A stretch of 64,000 nt of DNA, taken from NCBI GenBank assembly GCA_016187945.1, contig JACPIT010000006.1, positions 326,277 to 390,276 of the forward strand. The letters are read 5' to 3'. Both the position numbers and the translations under genes were made by a program. The notes below the pieces were generated by a model. The model was not told the DNA's origin. It saw nothing but the letters and a program-made list of their open reading frames with translations, and did not search any database. This DNA comes from Opitutia bacterium (lineage in GTDB: Bacteria > Verrucomicrobiota > Verrucomicrobiia > Opitutales > Opitutaceae). Positions 17,698 through 26,461 of the stretch are shown piece after piece; position 1 is the stretch's first letter; every line of letters starts with the position of its first letter.

Positions 17698-19812
17698 TCA
17701 AGAACCGGCGGGCGGCTCGGTCTTCGATTGCTCTTCCGCCGGTGCTTCCGGAGCAGGAGCGGACTCAGCAGCCGGTGCCGGTGCTTCGGGAGCGGTCGCC
17801 GGCGACTCCGCCGCAAGGGCGGCTTCCGGAATCGGCGCAGCGTCCGAAGTGGGCGCGTCTTCCGAGGCCGGAGCGGCTTCGCTCGGCGCGACGGCCGGCG
17901 CTTCGGTCGCGGAAGCCTCAGATACGGATGCGGCGGCGGACGTTTCAGCAGCCGGTGCTTCGGAGGCGGCGGCGGCGGGAGCCTCCGCGGGCGCGGGAGC
18001 TTCCGGGAAGTCGACCGGGTCGTGCTCTTCGCCGTGCTCGTCGGCCTTCTTGCCGGTTTGCGGCGTCATCGGCGGCGGCGCGAAGAGTTTTCCGTCGGAG
18101 AACTCGGTGACGTAGCCCTCCATGACGAGCCAGCGGAGATCCTGGTTCATCTTGCGCAGCTTGTCGGCCTGCTCGGGCGGCAGCGCGGCGAACGGCGCCT
18201 GCGAGGGCGTCGAGCCTTCGACGGGCGCCGGCGCTGCGGCCAGCGCCGCGACGACGTCGATGCCGAGGAATTTCTGCGGCAGATCCTTCACGTGGATCAT
18301 CGGGTTCTTCTCGATGAAATCGATGAGCGCACCGATCGTCTCGGAGAACACCTGGCCGGGCACGCGGAAGCGGCGTTTCACGGCGCAGACGTAGGAGACG
18401 CCGCGCGAGCCTTTCTTGAAGATCGTGAAGCCCTCGCGGCGCAGGCGGCCGCGGAGAGCGTTGGCGGTGTCGAGCGGGAAGCGGCGCTGGCGCTCCACGT
18501 GCCCCTCGACGGCGCGTTTGATTTCGCCGGGCGGGAGTTTCTCGATGAGCTTGCCGTGGAAGCGGACGTTCTCGACCGCGCGCACGACTTTTTCCTTCGC
18601 GTTCGTGAGCAGGTAGGCGCGCGCGTCGTCGAGCGAATCGAAGCTCGGGCCGGCGGGCGCGGCCTCGGGCGCGAGGGTCGGCGCGGTCTCGGCGGCGGGC
18701 GTCGTGGCAGCTTCAGGAGCCAGCGCGGCGCCTTCGGCGGGAGCCGCGGCGGCGGGCGCGACCGGAGCGGCCGCGGGCTTGGCGAGCTTCGGGTTCCACG
18801 TGAAGCGCGTGGCCTTCTTCATCTTGTCCATCCATTGCTGGACGACTTCCGGCTCGCGGGAGGAGATGATGCTGTCGCGGAATTTCTCGAACGGCATGCG
18901 GCCGAGCCGCGTGGCGTGGTGCTGCTGGAGAATCTGCTGATACTTGTGGTAATTCGGCGGCCCGAGGAGTTCGCCGGTGATGCCGCACTTGTTGATGATC
19001 GGGAAATTGCCCTTCGGCGCCTCGATCTCCACGTCGGCGGTGTCGAAGAAAGTCGCGAGGTGATGCTTCAAAACGTGTTGGATCGCGGCTTCCTCGGTAT
19101 CGAACGGCAGGTGATCCGGCACGGACATGAACATCGGACCGGGCTTTGCTGCCGCGGCTTCGCCCTCGGCGGGCGCGGCGGATTTCTCCGGCGCCTTGCG
19201 TTGGACGACGACGACGAAGCGGTCGTTCTTCTCGAGGACGGCCTTTGTGATCTCGAAGAGCTGGAACGTGCGGCACGAGGCGCGCACGGCTTTCACCATG
19301 GCGGCGAAACCGGTGTCCTCGGGATAGCACGTGCTCGTGAAATACGGGCTGATATACGGGCCGCGCTCCATCGGCGCGCCGCGTTCGCCGCCCCACTCGC
19401 GACGTTCGCCGCCGCGGAAGTCGCGGCGCTCGCCACCGCCCGGACCGCCGCGGAAATCGCGACGCGGTCCGCCGCGGAAACCATCGCCGCGCGGCGGACG
19501 ATCGCCTTGCGGGCCGCCGAAGCGACGCTCGCCTTCGGGAGCCTGCGGAGCGGCCGGGCCGCCTTCGCCGGCGGGAGCGCCAGCGGGCTTGCGGAAGCCG
19601 CGGCGATCGCGCGGTGCGCCACCGGGGCCGCGACCATCGTCGCGCCGCTCGCGGCGCTCGCCACCACGGTCATCGCGATCGCGACGTCCGCCGGGGCCGG
19701 CGGGTTTAACTTCGGTCCATTGGGTGCCGAAGGTGAAGCTCTGCAACTGCGACAGGTCGATCTTGTTCAAACCGTCGTCGTTGCTCTCGGGGGCAGGCTT
19801 TTGGTCGTCCAT
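17698..19812 (-). CDS. RGG/RDD-rich probable RNA-binding protein, function unknown
   Basis: A 704-aa protein starting at the ATG at 19810-19812 (MDDQKPAPESNDDGLNKIDL). Residues about 40-150 are a disordered Arg-Gly-Asp-rich tract (GGRRDRDDRGGERRERR, then FRGGP-type repeats). A folded core follows: YISPYFTSTCYPEDTGFAAM, FDTEEAAIQHVLKHHL, NKCGITGELLGPPNYHKYQQ and WVE-type helices. After a Pro-Ala linker comes a second conserved block (LRGRLRREGFTIFKKGSRGV, LPQKFLGIDV, LRWLVMEGYVTEFSDGKLFA). The final 100 residues are Ala-Glu-Pro-rich. I do not recognise a named family. The composition suggests nucleic-acid binding. A lineage-specific RNA chaperone is one idea, unproven. Confidence 0.75.
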   Translation of the reverse strand: MDDQKPAPESNDDGLNKIDLSQLQSFTFGTQWTEVKPAGPGGRRDRDDRGGERRERRDDGRGPGGAPRDRRGFRKPAGAPAGEGGPAAPQAPEGERRFGGPQGDRPPRGDGFRGGPRRDFRGGPGGGERRDFRGGERREWGGERGAPMERGPYISPYFTSTCYPEDTGFAAMVKAVRASCRTFQLFEITKAVLEKNDRFVVVVQRKAPEKSAAPAEGEAAAAKPGPMFMSVPDHLPFDTEEAAIQHVLKHHLATFFDTADVEIEAPKGNFPIINKCGITGELLGPPNYHKYQQILQQHHATRLGRMPFEKFRDSIISSREPEVVQQWMDKMKKATRFTWNPKLAKPAAAPVAPAAAAPAEGAALAPEAATTPAAETAPTLAPEAAPAGPSFDSLDDARAYLLTNAKEKVVRAVENVRFHGKLIEKLPPGEIKRAVEGHVERQRRFPLDTANALRGRLRREGFTIFKKGSRGVSYVCAVKRRFRVPGQVFSETIGALIDFIEKNPMIHVKDLPQKFLGIDVVAALAAAPAPVEGSTPSQAPFAALPPEQADKLRKMNQDLRWLVMEGYVTEFSDGKLFAPPPMTPQTGKKADEHGEEHDPVDFPEAPAPAEAPAAAASEAPAAETSAAASVSEASATEAPAVAPSEAAPASEDAPTSDAAPIPEAALAAESPATAPEAPAPAAESAPAPEAPAEEQSKTEPPAGS

Positions 19813-19945
19813 GAAGGGCGGGAAACGGGAGTGGTTACCCGGTAGGAGTCGGTTTACTTGCTTGGTGTTCCGCGAGCTACAGTCGTGCCACGCAGAAGCC
19901 GAAGTGTCCGGGTGCAGAAAGTTCAACGCAAGCGCATTTCAGTGC

Positions 19946-19975
19946 TTTACAAGGTTCAGGCGATTTACCTAATTC
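19946..19975 (+). promoter_or_regulatory. probable promoter of tRNA-Leu
   Basis: TTTACA (19946-19951), an 18-bp spacer and TAATTC (19970-19975), about 20 bases before the tRNA 5' end. The region is AT-richer than its surroundings. Confidence 0.45.
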
Positions 19976-19996
19976 GCCCTTCCTTCACTGGAAATC

Positions 19997-20078
19997 GCTC
20001 AGGTGGTGGAATTGGTAGACACACACGTTTGAGGTGCGTGTGCCGTAAGGCGTGGGGGTTCGAGTCCCCCCCTGAGCA
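19997..20078 (+). tRNA. tRNA-Leu (GAG)
   Basis: Acceptor stem GCTCAGG/CCTGAGC, D-loop GGAATTGGTAGAC, anticodon stem CACGT/GCGTG with loop TTGAGGT (anticodon GAG), long variable arm (type II), and T-arm GGGGG-TTCGAGT-CCCCC. CCA is not encoded: the discriminator A is followed by CTCC. Confidence 0.95.
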
Positions 20079-20235
20079 CTCCGCCGCGAAATGAATTTTC
20101 GGGCGGGTTTTCACTCGCGGAATCGGTTACGGCGCCCCCGCGAGCGCCGATTTTCCGCCGCAATGTTGCCAGTATCCACTGGCAACAGCCTTTTGACACG
20201 AGGGCGCTGGCACGGCTCCGATCGCGGGCCGCTGA

Positions 20236-20514
20236 ATGACTCGCGTCCACCTAATCGAGAGCGCCCGCGAACCGCGCCACCAACACGTCGGCATCGCGTC
20301 CGACCTGAATATCCGCGTCCGGGATCACAAATCCGGCCGATCGCTTCACACTGCGAAACACCGTCCTTGGAATCCCGTCGCTTACTTCGCGTTTGCAGAC
20401 GAGAAAACCGCCTTCGGCTTCGAGCGTTATCTCAAAACCGGTTCCGGTAAGGCCTCTCTCCACAAACGACTGTTACGACCACCTCGGCACAGCACTGACG
20501 CGCCGCACGTTTGA
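20236..20514 (+). CDS. GIY-YIG-like domain protein with substituted active-site tyrosines
   Basis: A 92-aa protein aligned by eye to small stand-alone GIY-YIG proteins: SGRSLHTAKHRPWNPVAYFA, FADEKTAFGFERYLKTGSG and the helix SDLNIRVRDH are conserved, including the metal-binding Glu in FERYL. The GIY position reads VHL and the YIG position HVG, so both motif tyrosines are replaced (Val-His and His). It may be inactive or in decay. It lies 40 bases before cysE. Small relatives are sometimes repair or mobile-element nucleases; no mobile element is seen here. Confidence 0.7.
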   Translation: MTRVHLIESAREPRHQHVGIASDLNIRVRDHKSGRSLHTAKHRPWNPVAYFAFADEKTAFGFERYLKTGSGKASLHKRLLRPPRHSTDAPHV

Positions 20515-20553
20515 CCCCGCGCGGTTTACGCGAATCCTCGTTGGCACCGCGCC

Positions 20554-21480
20554 ATGCAGCCGAACGCCCTCGCCCAAGCCTTGCTCGAGTCCTACGCCCG
20601 CGACGGCGGCATCAATCACCTCGACGGCCCCAATCTCCCGTCGCAGGACACGGTCGCCGAAATCGCCCGCGATTTCATGCACGTCCTGTTCCCCGGTTAC
20701 TTCGAAGCGCGCTCGCTCAAGCAGGCCGACGTCGAGGCGTGGCTGACGCAGCACCTCGCCAAGATCACCCGCAGTCTCCGCGCCGAGATCGAAAAATCCC
20801 TGCGCTTCGCCGGCGCCAACGGCGACGCCGCCGCTCGCGCCGAACGCGCCACCGCCACCACCCTCGCGAAGCTGCCCGAGATTCGCCGCATCATCCAGAC
20901 CGACGTCAACGCGGCCTACACGGGCGATCCGGCCGCGCGCAGTTTCGAGGAAATCATCCTCGCCTACCCGTCCGTGCTCGTCGTCTCGCTCCAGCGCATC
21001 GCGCACGTCCTCTACGGCGAAGGCGTGCCGCTGCTCCCGCGCATGATCACCGAGTTCGCGCACGAGCGCACCGGCGTCGACATCCATCCCGGCGCGACCA
21101 TCGGCACGCATTTCTTCATCGACCATGGCACCGGCGTCGTCATCGGCGAGACCGCCGTCATCGGCAATCACGTCAAAATCTACCAAGGCGTCACGCTCGG
21201 CGCGAAGTCCTTCGAGGTCGACGCCCAAGGCCAACCGATCAAAGGCGTAAAACGCCACCCGGAGATCGGCGACCACGTCACGATCTACGCGCACGCGACG
21301 ATCCTCGGCGGCACGACGCACATCGGCGCACACTCGGTCGTCGGCGCCAACGTCTGGCTGCTCGACTCTATCCCGGCGAACAGCATCGCCTACTATCAGG
21401 ACACGAACCTCATCGTGCGCCCGCGCCGCCCGAAGGAAGCCGTGCTCGGCGGCATCGAGGATTTCGATTGGACGATCTGA
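20554..21480 (+). CDS. cysE: serine O-acetyltransferase
   Basis: A 308-aa SAT of the longer EpsC-like type, making O-acetylserine for cysteine synthesis. The N-terminal helical half includes RIIQTDVNAAYTGDPA. The C-terminal left-handed beta-helix has TEFAHERTGVDIHPGA, FFIDHGTGVVIGETAVIG (catalytic His/Asp), KIYQGVTLGAKSF and HPEIGDHVTIYAHATILGG. It ends DFDWTI; Ile is the usual C-terminal residue by which SAT docks into the CysK active site. cysK lies convergently 170 bases away, fitting a cysteine synthase complex. Confidence 0.95.
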   Translation: MQPNALAQALLESYARDGGINHLDGPNLPSQDTVAEIARDFMHVLFPGYFEARSLKQADVEAWLTQHLAKITRSLRAEIEKSLRFAGANGDAAARAERATATTLAKLPEIRRIIQTDVNAAYTGDPAARSFEEIILAYPSVLVVSLQRIAHVLYGEGVPLLPRMITEFAHERTGVDIHPGATIGTHFFIDHGTGVVIGETAVIGNHVKIYQGVTLGAKSFEVDAQGQPIKGVKRHPEIGDHVTIYAHATILGGTTHIGAHSVVGANVWLLDSIPANSIAYYQDTNLIVRPRRPKEAVLGGIEDFDWTI

Positions 21481-21487
21481 GCGCCGT

Positions 21488-21572
21488 GTAGCAGCCGACG
21501 TGAGGAGGCTGTTTTCCGTCGATCGTCATCGCGCACGCGACGCACGATCAGCCTCCTCACGTCGGCTGCTAC
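21488..21572. repeat. inverted repeat, GTAGCAGCCGACGTGAGGAG family
   Basis: GTAGCAGCCGACGTGAGGAGGCT is mirrored by AGCCTCCTCACGTCGGCTGCTAC. It lies between the convergent cysE and cysK. Sister copies are at 23228 and 32393. Confidence 0.88.
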
Positions 21573-21582
21573 GGACAGCCTG

Positions 21583-21611
21583 CAAACAAAAGCGCCGACC
21601 TCAGTCGGCGC
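21583..21611 (-). terminator. intrinsic terminator of cysK
   Basis: On the minus strand, stem GCGCCGAC/GTCGGCGC with a TGAG loop, followed by TTTTGTTTG. It lies 40 bases after the cysK stop. Confidence 0.88.
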
Positions 21612-21652
21612 CGATCTGTAGAGAAAACGAAAAGCGCTGCGTTCCGCTCAGC

Positions 21653-22603
21653 TCAGCTCGTCACTTCCTGTCGTGCCTTTTCGGCCAGTGCGGTCGAAAT
21701 GTAGCGCTCGCCAAAGCTCGGAGCGACCGTGACGATCGTCTTGCCCGCGAACTCAGGGCGCTTCGCGAGTTGGAGCGCGGCCCAGATGTTCGCGCCGGTC
21801 GAGATGCCGCCGAGAATGCCTTCCTTCAGCGCCGCTTCGCGCGAAGTGTTGAACGCGTCGTCGTCGCTCACCGTGATCACTTCGTCGATGATCGCACGAT
21901 TCAGCACCTTCGGCACGAAGCCCGCGCCGATGCCCTGGATCTTGTGCTTACCGGGCTGTCCGCCGGAAATGACCGGACTCGTGACCGGCTCGACCGCGAC
22001 GGTGTGCAACTTCGTGCGCGATTTGATCACCTCGGAAACGCCCGTGATCGTGCCGCCGGTTCCGACGCCCGCGACGAACGCGTCGATCTTGCCGCCGGTG
22101 GCTGCCCAAATTTCCTCGGCGGTCGTGCGACGATGCACTTCGGGATTCGCCGGGTTCTCGAATTGCTGCGGCATGAAACCCTTGTCGCCCTGCTGCGCGA
22201 GAATCTCGGTCGCCTTCGCGATGGCGCCCTTCATGCCTTCCGCGCCCGGCGTGAGCACGATCTCGGCACCGAGCATCCGCAGCAGCACGCGGCGTTCGAC
22301 CGACATCGTTTCCGGCATCGTGAGGATCAATTTGTAGCCGCGCTGCGCGGCGACGAACGCCAACGCGATGCCCGTGTTGCCCGAGGTGGGCTCGACGATG
22401 ATCGTGCCCGGCTTGATCTTCCCGTCGCGCTCGCCGGCCTCGATCATCGCGCGGCCGATGCGGTCCTTCACGCTCGCCAGCGGATTGAAGAACTCCGCCT
22501 TCACGTAGACCGTCCCCGGCAGGCCGGCAGACAGGCGGTTGAGCTTGATCAGCGGGGTGTTTCCAACGGTGGCGACGATGTCGCTAAAGGCGAGTGAGGA
22601 CAT
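21653..22603 (-). CDS. cysK: cysteine synthase A (O-acetylserine sulfhydrylase)
   Basis: A 316-aa PLP enzyme. Start [20 protein letters not shown] at 22601-22603 was chosen over an upstream in-frame start. [16 protein letters not shown] contains the PLP Lys, [13 protein letters not shown] is the substrate loop, [14 protein letters not shown] binds the PLP phosphate, and [12 protein letters not shown] is the C-terminal Ser motif. It is last in the minus-strand sulfate assimilation block, next to an Rrf2 regulator. In Bacillus, CysK acts as corepressor of the Rrf2-family protein CymR, and this adjacency hints at a similar pairing. Confidence 0.95.
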   Translation of the reverse strand: MSSLAFSDIVATVGNTPLIKLNRLSAGLPGTVYVKAEFFNPLASVKDRIGRAMIEAGERDGKIKPGTIIVEPTSGNTGIALAFVAAQRGYKLILTMPETMSVERRVLLRMLGAEIVLTPGAEGMKGAIAKATEILAQQGDKGFMPQQFENPANPEVHRRTTAEEIWAATGGKIDAFVAGVGTGGTITGVSEVIKSRTKLHTVAVEPVTSPVISGGQPGKHKIQGIGAGFVPKVLNRAIIDEVITVSDDDAFNTSREAALKEGILGGISTGANIWAALQLAKRPEFAGKTIVTVAPSFGERYISTALAEKARQEVTS

Positions 22604-22677
22604 GACCTTTAAGCAAGCGAGGCTCACGAAAGCGTCAAACGCTTATTCGGTGCGCTGCGGCGGGGATCGGCTCGGGA

Positions 22678-22747
22678 GTAGGGCCGGTCTGTGACCGGCC
22701 TGAACGCATTTCCGCTCCCGTTTGGGCCAGTCGGAGACTGGCCCTAC
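22678..22747. repeat. inverted repeat, GTAGGGCCGGTCTGTGACCG family
   Basis: GTAGGGCCGGTCTGTGACCGGCC is mirrored imperfectly by GGGCCAGTCGGAGACTGGCCCTAC. It abuts the rrf2 stop codon. Confidence 0.82.
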
Positions 22748-23161
22748 TTAGATGTAATACATCTCGACTTCGACCTTCGCGGCCATCGCTTCGAGCGTGT
22801 AGGCACGCGCGCGCGTCACGGCGGCCGCGCGAATGTCGTTCCAAATCTGCTTCATCTTGCGGCCGGATTTGCCGTCGAAGTTGCCGCTCAGTTCCATCAG
22901 GTCGCCTTCGATCGCCTGCACGATGTCGAAGAGCGTGATCTGGTCTGGCGCGCGCGCGAGGAGGAAGCCGCCCTGCACACCGCGGCGGCTGACGACGAGC
23001 TTCGCGTTCTTCAGTTCACCGAGAATCTGGGCCAGGAAGTTCGCGGGCACGGACTCGACCTGAGCCAGGTCGTCGATGCGCACCGGCTCGCCGCCGTCGT
23101 AGTGGCGGGCGAGTTCGCTCAAAATGCGACAAGAGTAGTCGAGTTTGACCGGGATCTTCAC
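22748..23161 (-). CDS. Rrf2 family transcriptional regulator (CymR-like)
   Basis: A 137-aa winged-helix regulator starting with GTG at 23161 (VKIPVKLDYSCRILSELA, the usual Rrf2 N-terminus). A longer frame to 23224 enters a repeat. SVPANFLAQILGELKNAKLV is the recognition helix region, and SRRGVQGGFLLAR and ITLFDIVQAIEGD are family landmarks. The three Cys of Fe-S Rrf2 proteins (IscR, NsrR) are missing from the loop after ELSGNF; the only Cys is near the N-terminus. That matches CymR-type sulfur regulators. Between cysN and cysK, it probably senses cysteine status and controls the cluster. Confidence 0.88.
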   Translation of the reverse strand: MKIPVKLDYSCRILSELARHYDGGEPVRIDDLAQVESVPANFLAQILGELKNAKLVVSRRGVQGGFLLARAPDQITLFDIVQAIEGDLMELSGNFDGKSGRKMKQIWNDIRAAAVTRARAYTLEAMAAKVEVEMYYI

Positions 23162-23227
23162 GTGCGAGGCAACGTAGCGGCGCTCGCGCGCGACGAGCAA
23201 ACTTTTTGGCGCCGTGTCTCCCACCGC

Positions 23228-23291
23228 GTAGCCGCCGACGTGAGGAGGCTGGCGAACACGGCGACCCCAGCCTCCTCACGTCGGCGGCTAC
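23228..23291. repeat. inverted repeat, GTAGCCGCCGACGTGAGGAG family
   Basis: GTAGCCGCCGACGTGAGGAGGCTGG is mirrored by CCAGCCTCCTCACGTCGGCGGCTAC. It lies between cysN and rrf2. Confidence 0.88.
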
Positions 23292-23318
23292 GGAGAGATG
23301 CCGTGCTACGCATGCTGC

Positions 23319-24680
23319 TCAGATCGTGTAGTCGGCGAACTCGGCGCGCACCGCTTCGGATGGCGCGTGGAGCATGCCGGCGCCGAGCGTGGCATGCGTG
23401 TCGGGGTCGATGAGGATGAACGAACCGGTAAGCCGATTGCTTGCGTAGCCGTCGAAGAAAACCGGCTTCGCGGTGCGCAACCGCACTTCGCCGAGATCGT
23501 TCAACACGAATTCCGTCGGCGCCTCACGCAGCTCGAGCGTCTCGAGATCGAGGCGGTGCGTGAGTTCGGTGACGATCACGGGCGTGGTCGCGGTCGTGTG
23601 TTTGAGGAGCAGCTTGCGGCCGCGCTGAAGGGCGCGCGGATTCATCCAGCAGAGCTGCGCGCGGAGATCGGTGCTGCCGCCGGGCAACGCATCGGTGCGC
23701 ACGATCATCGAGCCACGCGAGACGTCGACGTCGTGTTCGAGCACGAGCGTGACCGATTGCGGCGCGAACGCCTCCAGCAGGTCGCCGTCGAGCGTGTGGA
23801 TGCGCTTCACGCGCGTCGTCACGCCAGCGGGGAGGACGAGCACCTTGTCGTCGACGCGGACGATGCCGCCGGCGATCTGGCCGCTTACGCCGCGGAAGTC
23901 GTGCAGCGACGCGTCGCCGGGACGATTCGGGCGATTGACCCACTGCACGGGGAAGCGGAACTGCTCGAGATTTTGGTCGCTGCCGATGTGCACGGTCTCG
24001 AGGTGCGAGAGCAGCGTCGGGCCGGGATACCACGGCATGTGTGGCGACGGCGTGACGACGTTATCGCCGTTGAGCGCGCTCAGCGGGATGAACTTCACGT
24101 CGCGAATGCCGAGGCGTGGAAGAAACTTTTCGAACTCGTCGCGGATTTCGTTGAAGCGCGCTTCGCTCCAGTCGACGAGGTCCATCTTGTTCACCGCGAC
24201 GACCAAGTGCGGGATGCGCAGCAGTCCGGCGATCGCGGCGTGTCGGCGGCTCTGCTCGATGACGCCGGCGCGTGCGTCCACGAGCACGATCGAGAGGTTC
24301 GCCGTGCTGGCGCCGGTGACCATGTTGCGCGTGTATTGGACGTGGCCGGGCGTGTCGGCCACGATGAAGCGGCGGCGCGGCGTCGCGAAATAGCGATAGG
24401 CGACGTCGATCGTGATGCCTTGCTCACGCTCGGCGCGGAGGCCGTCGGTAAGGTTGGCGAGATTGACGCGGCCGCCGCCGGTGAGATCGGCGGAGCGCTC
24501 GAGCGCCTCGACCTGGTCGTCCATCAGCGACTTCGAGTCGTAGAGGAGACGGCCAATGAGCGTGGACTTGCCGTCGTCGACCGAGCCGCAGGTGTTGAAG
24601 CGGAGCAGGTCGATCGCGGGCTGATTGGGTAGCGCCGGTCTTTGACCGGCCACTGAGGAGGCGAGAACGTCGGAAACCAT
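23319..24680 (-). CDS. cysN: sulfate adenylyltransferase subunit 1 (GTPase)
   Basis: A 453-aa EF-Tu-like GTPase that drives APS formation with CysD. G-motifs are FNTCGSVDDGKSTLIGRLL (G1), ADTPGHVQYTRNM (G3) and VAVNKMDLVDW (G4). Beta-barrel domains II and III follow (FRFPVQWVNRP; FILIDPDTHATLGAG). There is no C-terminal CysC kinase domain. Residues about 10-18 (AGQRPALPN) are encoded by a single arm of the GTAGCGCCGGTC repeat (24629-24650), so the N-terminus has absorbed a repeat. It starts 43 bases after cysD. Confidence 0.94.
   Translation of the reverse strand: MVSDVLASSVAGQRPALPNQPAIDLLRFNTCGSVDDGKSTLIGRLLYDSKSLMDDQVEALERSADLTGGGRVNLANLTDGLRAEREQGITIDVAYRYFATPRRRFIVADTPGHVQYTRNMVTGASTANLSIVLVDARAGVIEQSRRHAAIAGLLRIPHLVVAVNKMDLVDWSEARFNEIRDEFEKFLPRLGIRDVKFIPLSALNGDNVVTPSPHMPWYPGPTLLSHLETVHIGSDQNLEQFRFPVQWVNRPNRPGDASLHDFRGVSGQIAGGIVRVDDKVLVLPAGVTTRVKRIHTLDGDLLEAFAPQSVTLVLEHDVDVSRGSMIVRTDALPGGSTDLRAQLCWMNPRALQRGRKLLLKHTTATTPVIVTELTHRLDLETLELREAPTEFVLNDLGEVRLRTAKPVFFDGYASNRLTGSFILIDPDTHATLGAGMLHAPSEAVRAEFADYTI
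24629..24650. repeat. single repeat arm inside the cysN 5' end
   Basis: GTAGCGCCGGTCTTTGACCG matches the family at 25661-25738 and 38697. It lies in the coding region for CysN residues about 10-18. Confidence 0.75.
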
Positions 24681-24723
24681 CGAGAGAGTGAGTGCGGGTC
24701 GTGAAGGGCGCGCGCGGCGCGGT

Positions 24724-25626
24724 TTAGAAATAGCCGGCCTTCTTGCGGTCTTCCATCGCGGCCTCGGAGGCGCGGTCGTCGGCGCGCGAGCCGCGCTCGG
24801 TGACGCGCGCGGCGGCGACTTCGGCGATGATGTCGTCGACGTGGTCGGCCGGCGATTCGATCATGCCGGTGGAGATGATATCGCCAATGGTGCGGACGCG
24901 GACGCGCAGCTCCTCCACCCGTTCACCGGGCTGAGGGGGCAACAAGTCCGTGACCGGCAACCATTGGCCGCCACGACGCACACAACTACGACGATGGCTG
25001 AAATAGATGCTCGGCACCTCGAGCTTCTCGCGTCGGATGTATTCCCAGACGTCGAGCTCGGTCCAGTTGCTGAGCGGAAACACGCGCATGTTTTCGCCGG
25101 GGCTGAGGCGCGCGTTGTAGAGGTTCCAGAGCTCCGGACGCTGGTTCTTCGGATCCCACTGGCCGAACTGGTCGCGGTAACTGAAGAAGCGCTCCTTCGC
25201 GCGCGCCTTCTCCTCGTCGCGGCGCGCGCCGCCGATCAAGCAGTCGAAGCGGAACTCCTCCACCGCCGCGAGCAGCGTGGGAATCTGCAGGCGATTGCGG
25301 CTGATCTCGCCCTTCGCGGGCGTGGCGATGCCCTTGGCGATCGCGTCCTCGACTTTGCGGACGATGAGGCGCGCCTCGAGTTGCGCGGCGCGGTGGTCGC
25401 GGAATTCGTTCAGCTCCGGGAAATGGTGGCCGGTGTCGACGTTCAGCAACGGCATCGGCAGCTCCGAGGGGCGGAACGCCTTTTCAGCGAGACGCAGCAG
25501 GCAGATCGAGTCCTTGCCGCCGGAAAACAAAATCGCCGGACGGTCGAACTCGCCCGCGACTTCGCGCATGACGTGGATCGCTTCGGTCTCGAGCCAGTCG
25601 AGATGATCGAGGTGGTAGGAACTCAT
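24724..25626 (-). CDS. cysD: sulfate adenylyltransferase subunit 2
   Basis: A 300-aa PP-loop ATP pyrophosphatase-fold subunit forming APS from sulfate and ATP. Start MSSYHLDHLDWLETEAIHVM at 25624-25626. Motifs are ILFSGGKDSICLLRLA (PP-loop), PLLNVDTGHHFPE, FDCLIGGARRDEEKARAKER and FPLSNWTELDVWEYI, ending with DDRASEAAMEDRKKAGYF, the usual CysD tail. It is followed by cysN and preceded by cysH across a palindromic repeat. Confidence 0.96.
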   Translation of the reverse strand: MSSYHLDHLDWLETEAIHVMREVAGEFDRPAILFSGGKDSICLLRLAEKAFRPSELPMPLLNVDTGHHFPELNEFRDHRAAQLEARLIVRKVEDAIAKGIATPAKGEISRNRLQIPTLLAAVEEFRFDCLIGGARRDEEKARAKERFFSYRDQFGQWDPKNQRPELWNLYNARLSPGENMRVFPLSNWTELDVWEYIRREKLEVPSIYFSHRRSCVRRGGQWLPVTDLLPPQPGERVEELRVRVRTIGDIISTGMIESPADHVDDIIAEVAAARVTERGSRADDRASEAAMEDRKKAGYF

Positions 25627-25660
25627 GAAATCAGGAAAAATTCTCCGCCGCGCGCGACCC

Positions 25661-25738
25661 GTAGCGCCGGTTTGCAACCGGCGGAACGACGCGCGAAAGT
25701 GCCAGCGACGTTCGCCGCCGGTCGAAGACCGGCGCTAC
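25661..25738. repeat. inverted repeat, GTAGCGCCGGTTTGCAACCG family
   Basis: GTAGCGCCGGTTTGCAACCGGCG is mirrored by CGCCGGTCGAAGACCGGCGCTAC. It lies between cysH and cysD. Confidence 0.85.
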
Positions 25739-25764
25739 GGATGAGACGTTGATCGCGTGGGATT

Positions 25765-26451
25765 TCATTTCGTCGCGACCTCCGCGCCGACTTCCGCGAG
25801 CGCGCGTTTGCCCCAGGCGGCGTGCAGGCCGCACTCGCGTTTCTGGTCGCCCTTCGCCGGGTCGTAGTAATCGAACTCGTTCGGCAGGTCGTGCTCCTTG
25901 AGGTAAACCTCGAGCTGCGCGTCGTCCCAATAAAAGAACGGGCTGACTTTCAGCGTCTGGAAATTCTCGTCCCACGCCACGAGGTCGAGCGCGGCGCGGT
26001 TCGCCGTCTGATCGCGCCGCAGCGCGGTGAGCCACACGGTCGGCGCGAGTTCGCGCATGCCGCGCTGGAACGGCTCGAGCTTCATCTGCGCGCTGAACGC
26101 CTTCATCGCGGGCTCGTCGTTCGGGTCCGGCACCGGACCGTGAATCGCCTCGCGGTGGGCGACGGTGACGCGCGGGAGAAACGCATGGATGTTCAGTTTC
26201 AACTTCGCGCGCAGCTCCTCGGCGTGGCGGTAGGTCGCCGGACGGTTGTAGCCGTGGTCGACCCAGAGCACGCGGATGTCGGGCTGGATTTGCGTCGCGA
26301 GATGGAGAATCGCCGCCTCATACGGGCGGAAATTCGTCGACACGATCGCGCGGCCGGCGCCGTGCTGGATGGCCCAGCGCGCGATTTCGAGCGGCGTGCG
26401 CGTGCGAAGCTCGGCGTTCCACTGCGCGATTTGTTCGGAAGAAAAGGACAT
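25765..26451 (-). CDS. cysH: phosphoadenylyl-sulfate reductase (CysH)
   Basis: A 228-aa PP-loop reductase making sulfite. Start MSFSSEQIAQWNAEL at 26449-26451. IVSTNFRPYEAAILHLA aligns with the nucleotide loop, followed by VLWVDHGYNRPATYRH, and KRECGLHAAWG is the catalytic ECGLH motif near the C-terminus. The paired Cys motifs (CC...CxxC) that bind the 4Fe-4S cluster of APS reductases are absent, so the substrate is expected to be PAPS. That requires an APS kinase (CysC), which is not in this window. The N-terminal loop (STNF in place of SSSFG) is somewhat divergent. Confidence 0.9.
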   Translation of the reverse strand: MSFSSEQIAQWNAELRTRTPLEIARWAIQHGAGRAIVSTNFRPYEAAILHLATQIQPDIRVLWVDHGYNRPATYRHAEELRAKLKLNIHAFLPRVTVAHREAIHGPVPDPNDEPAMKAFSAQMKLEPFQRGMRELAPTVWLTALRRDQTANRAALDLVAWDENFQTLKVSPFFYWDDAQLEVYLKEHDLPNEFDYYDPAKGDQKRECGLHAAWGKRALAEVGAEVATK

Positions 26452-26461
26452 GATTAACGAT

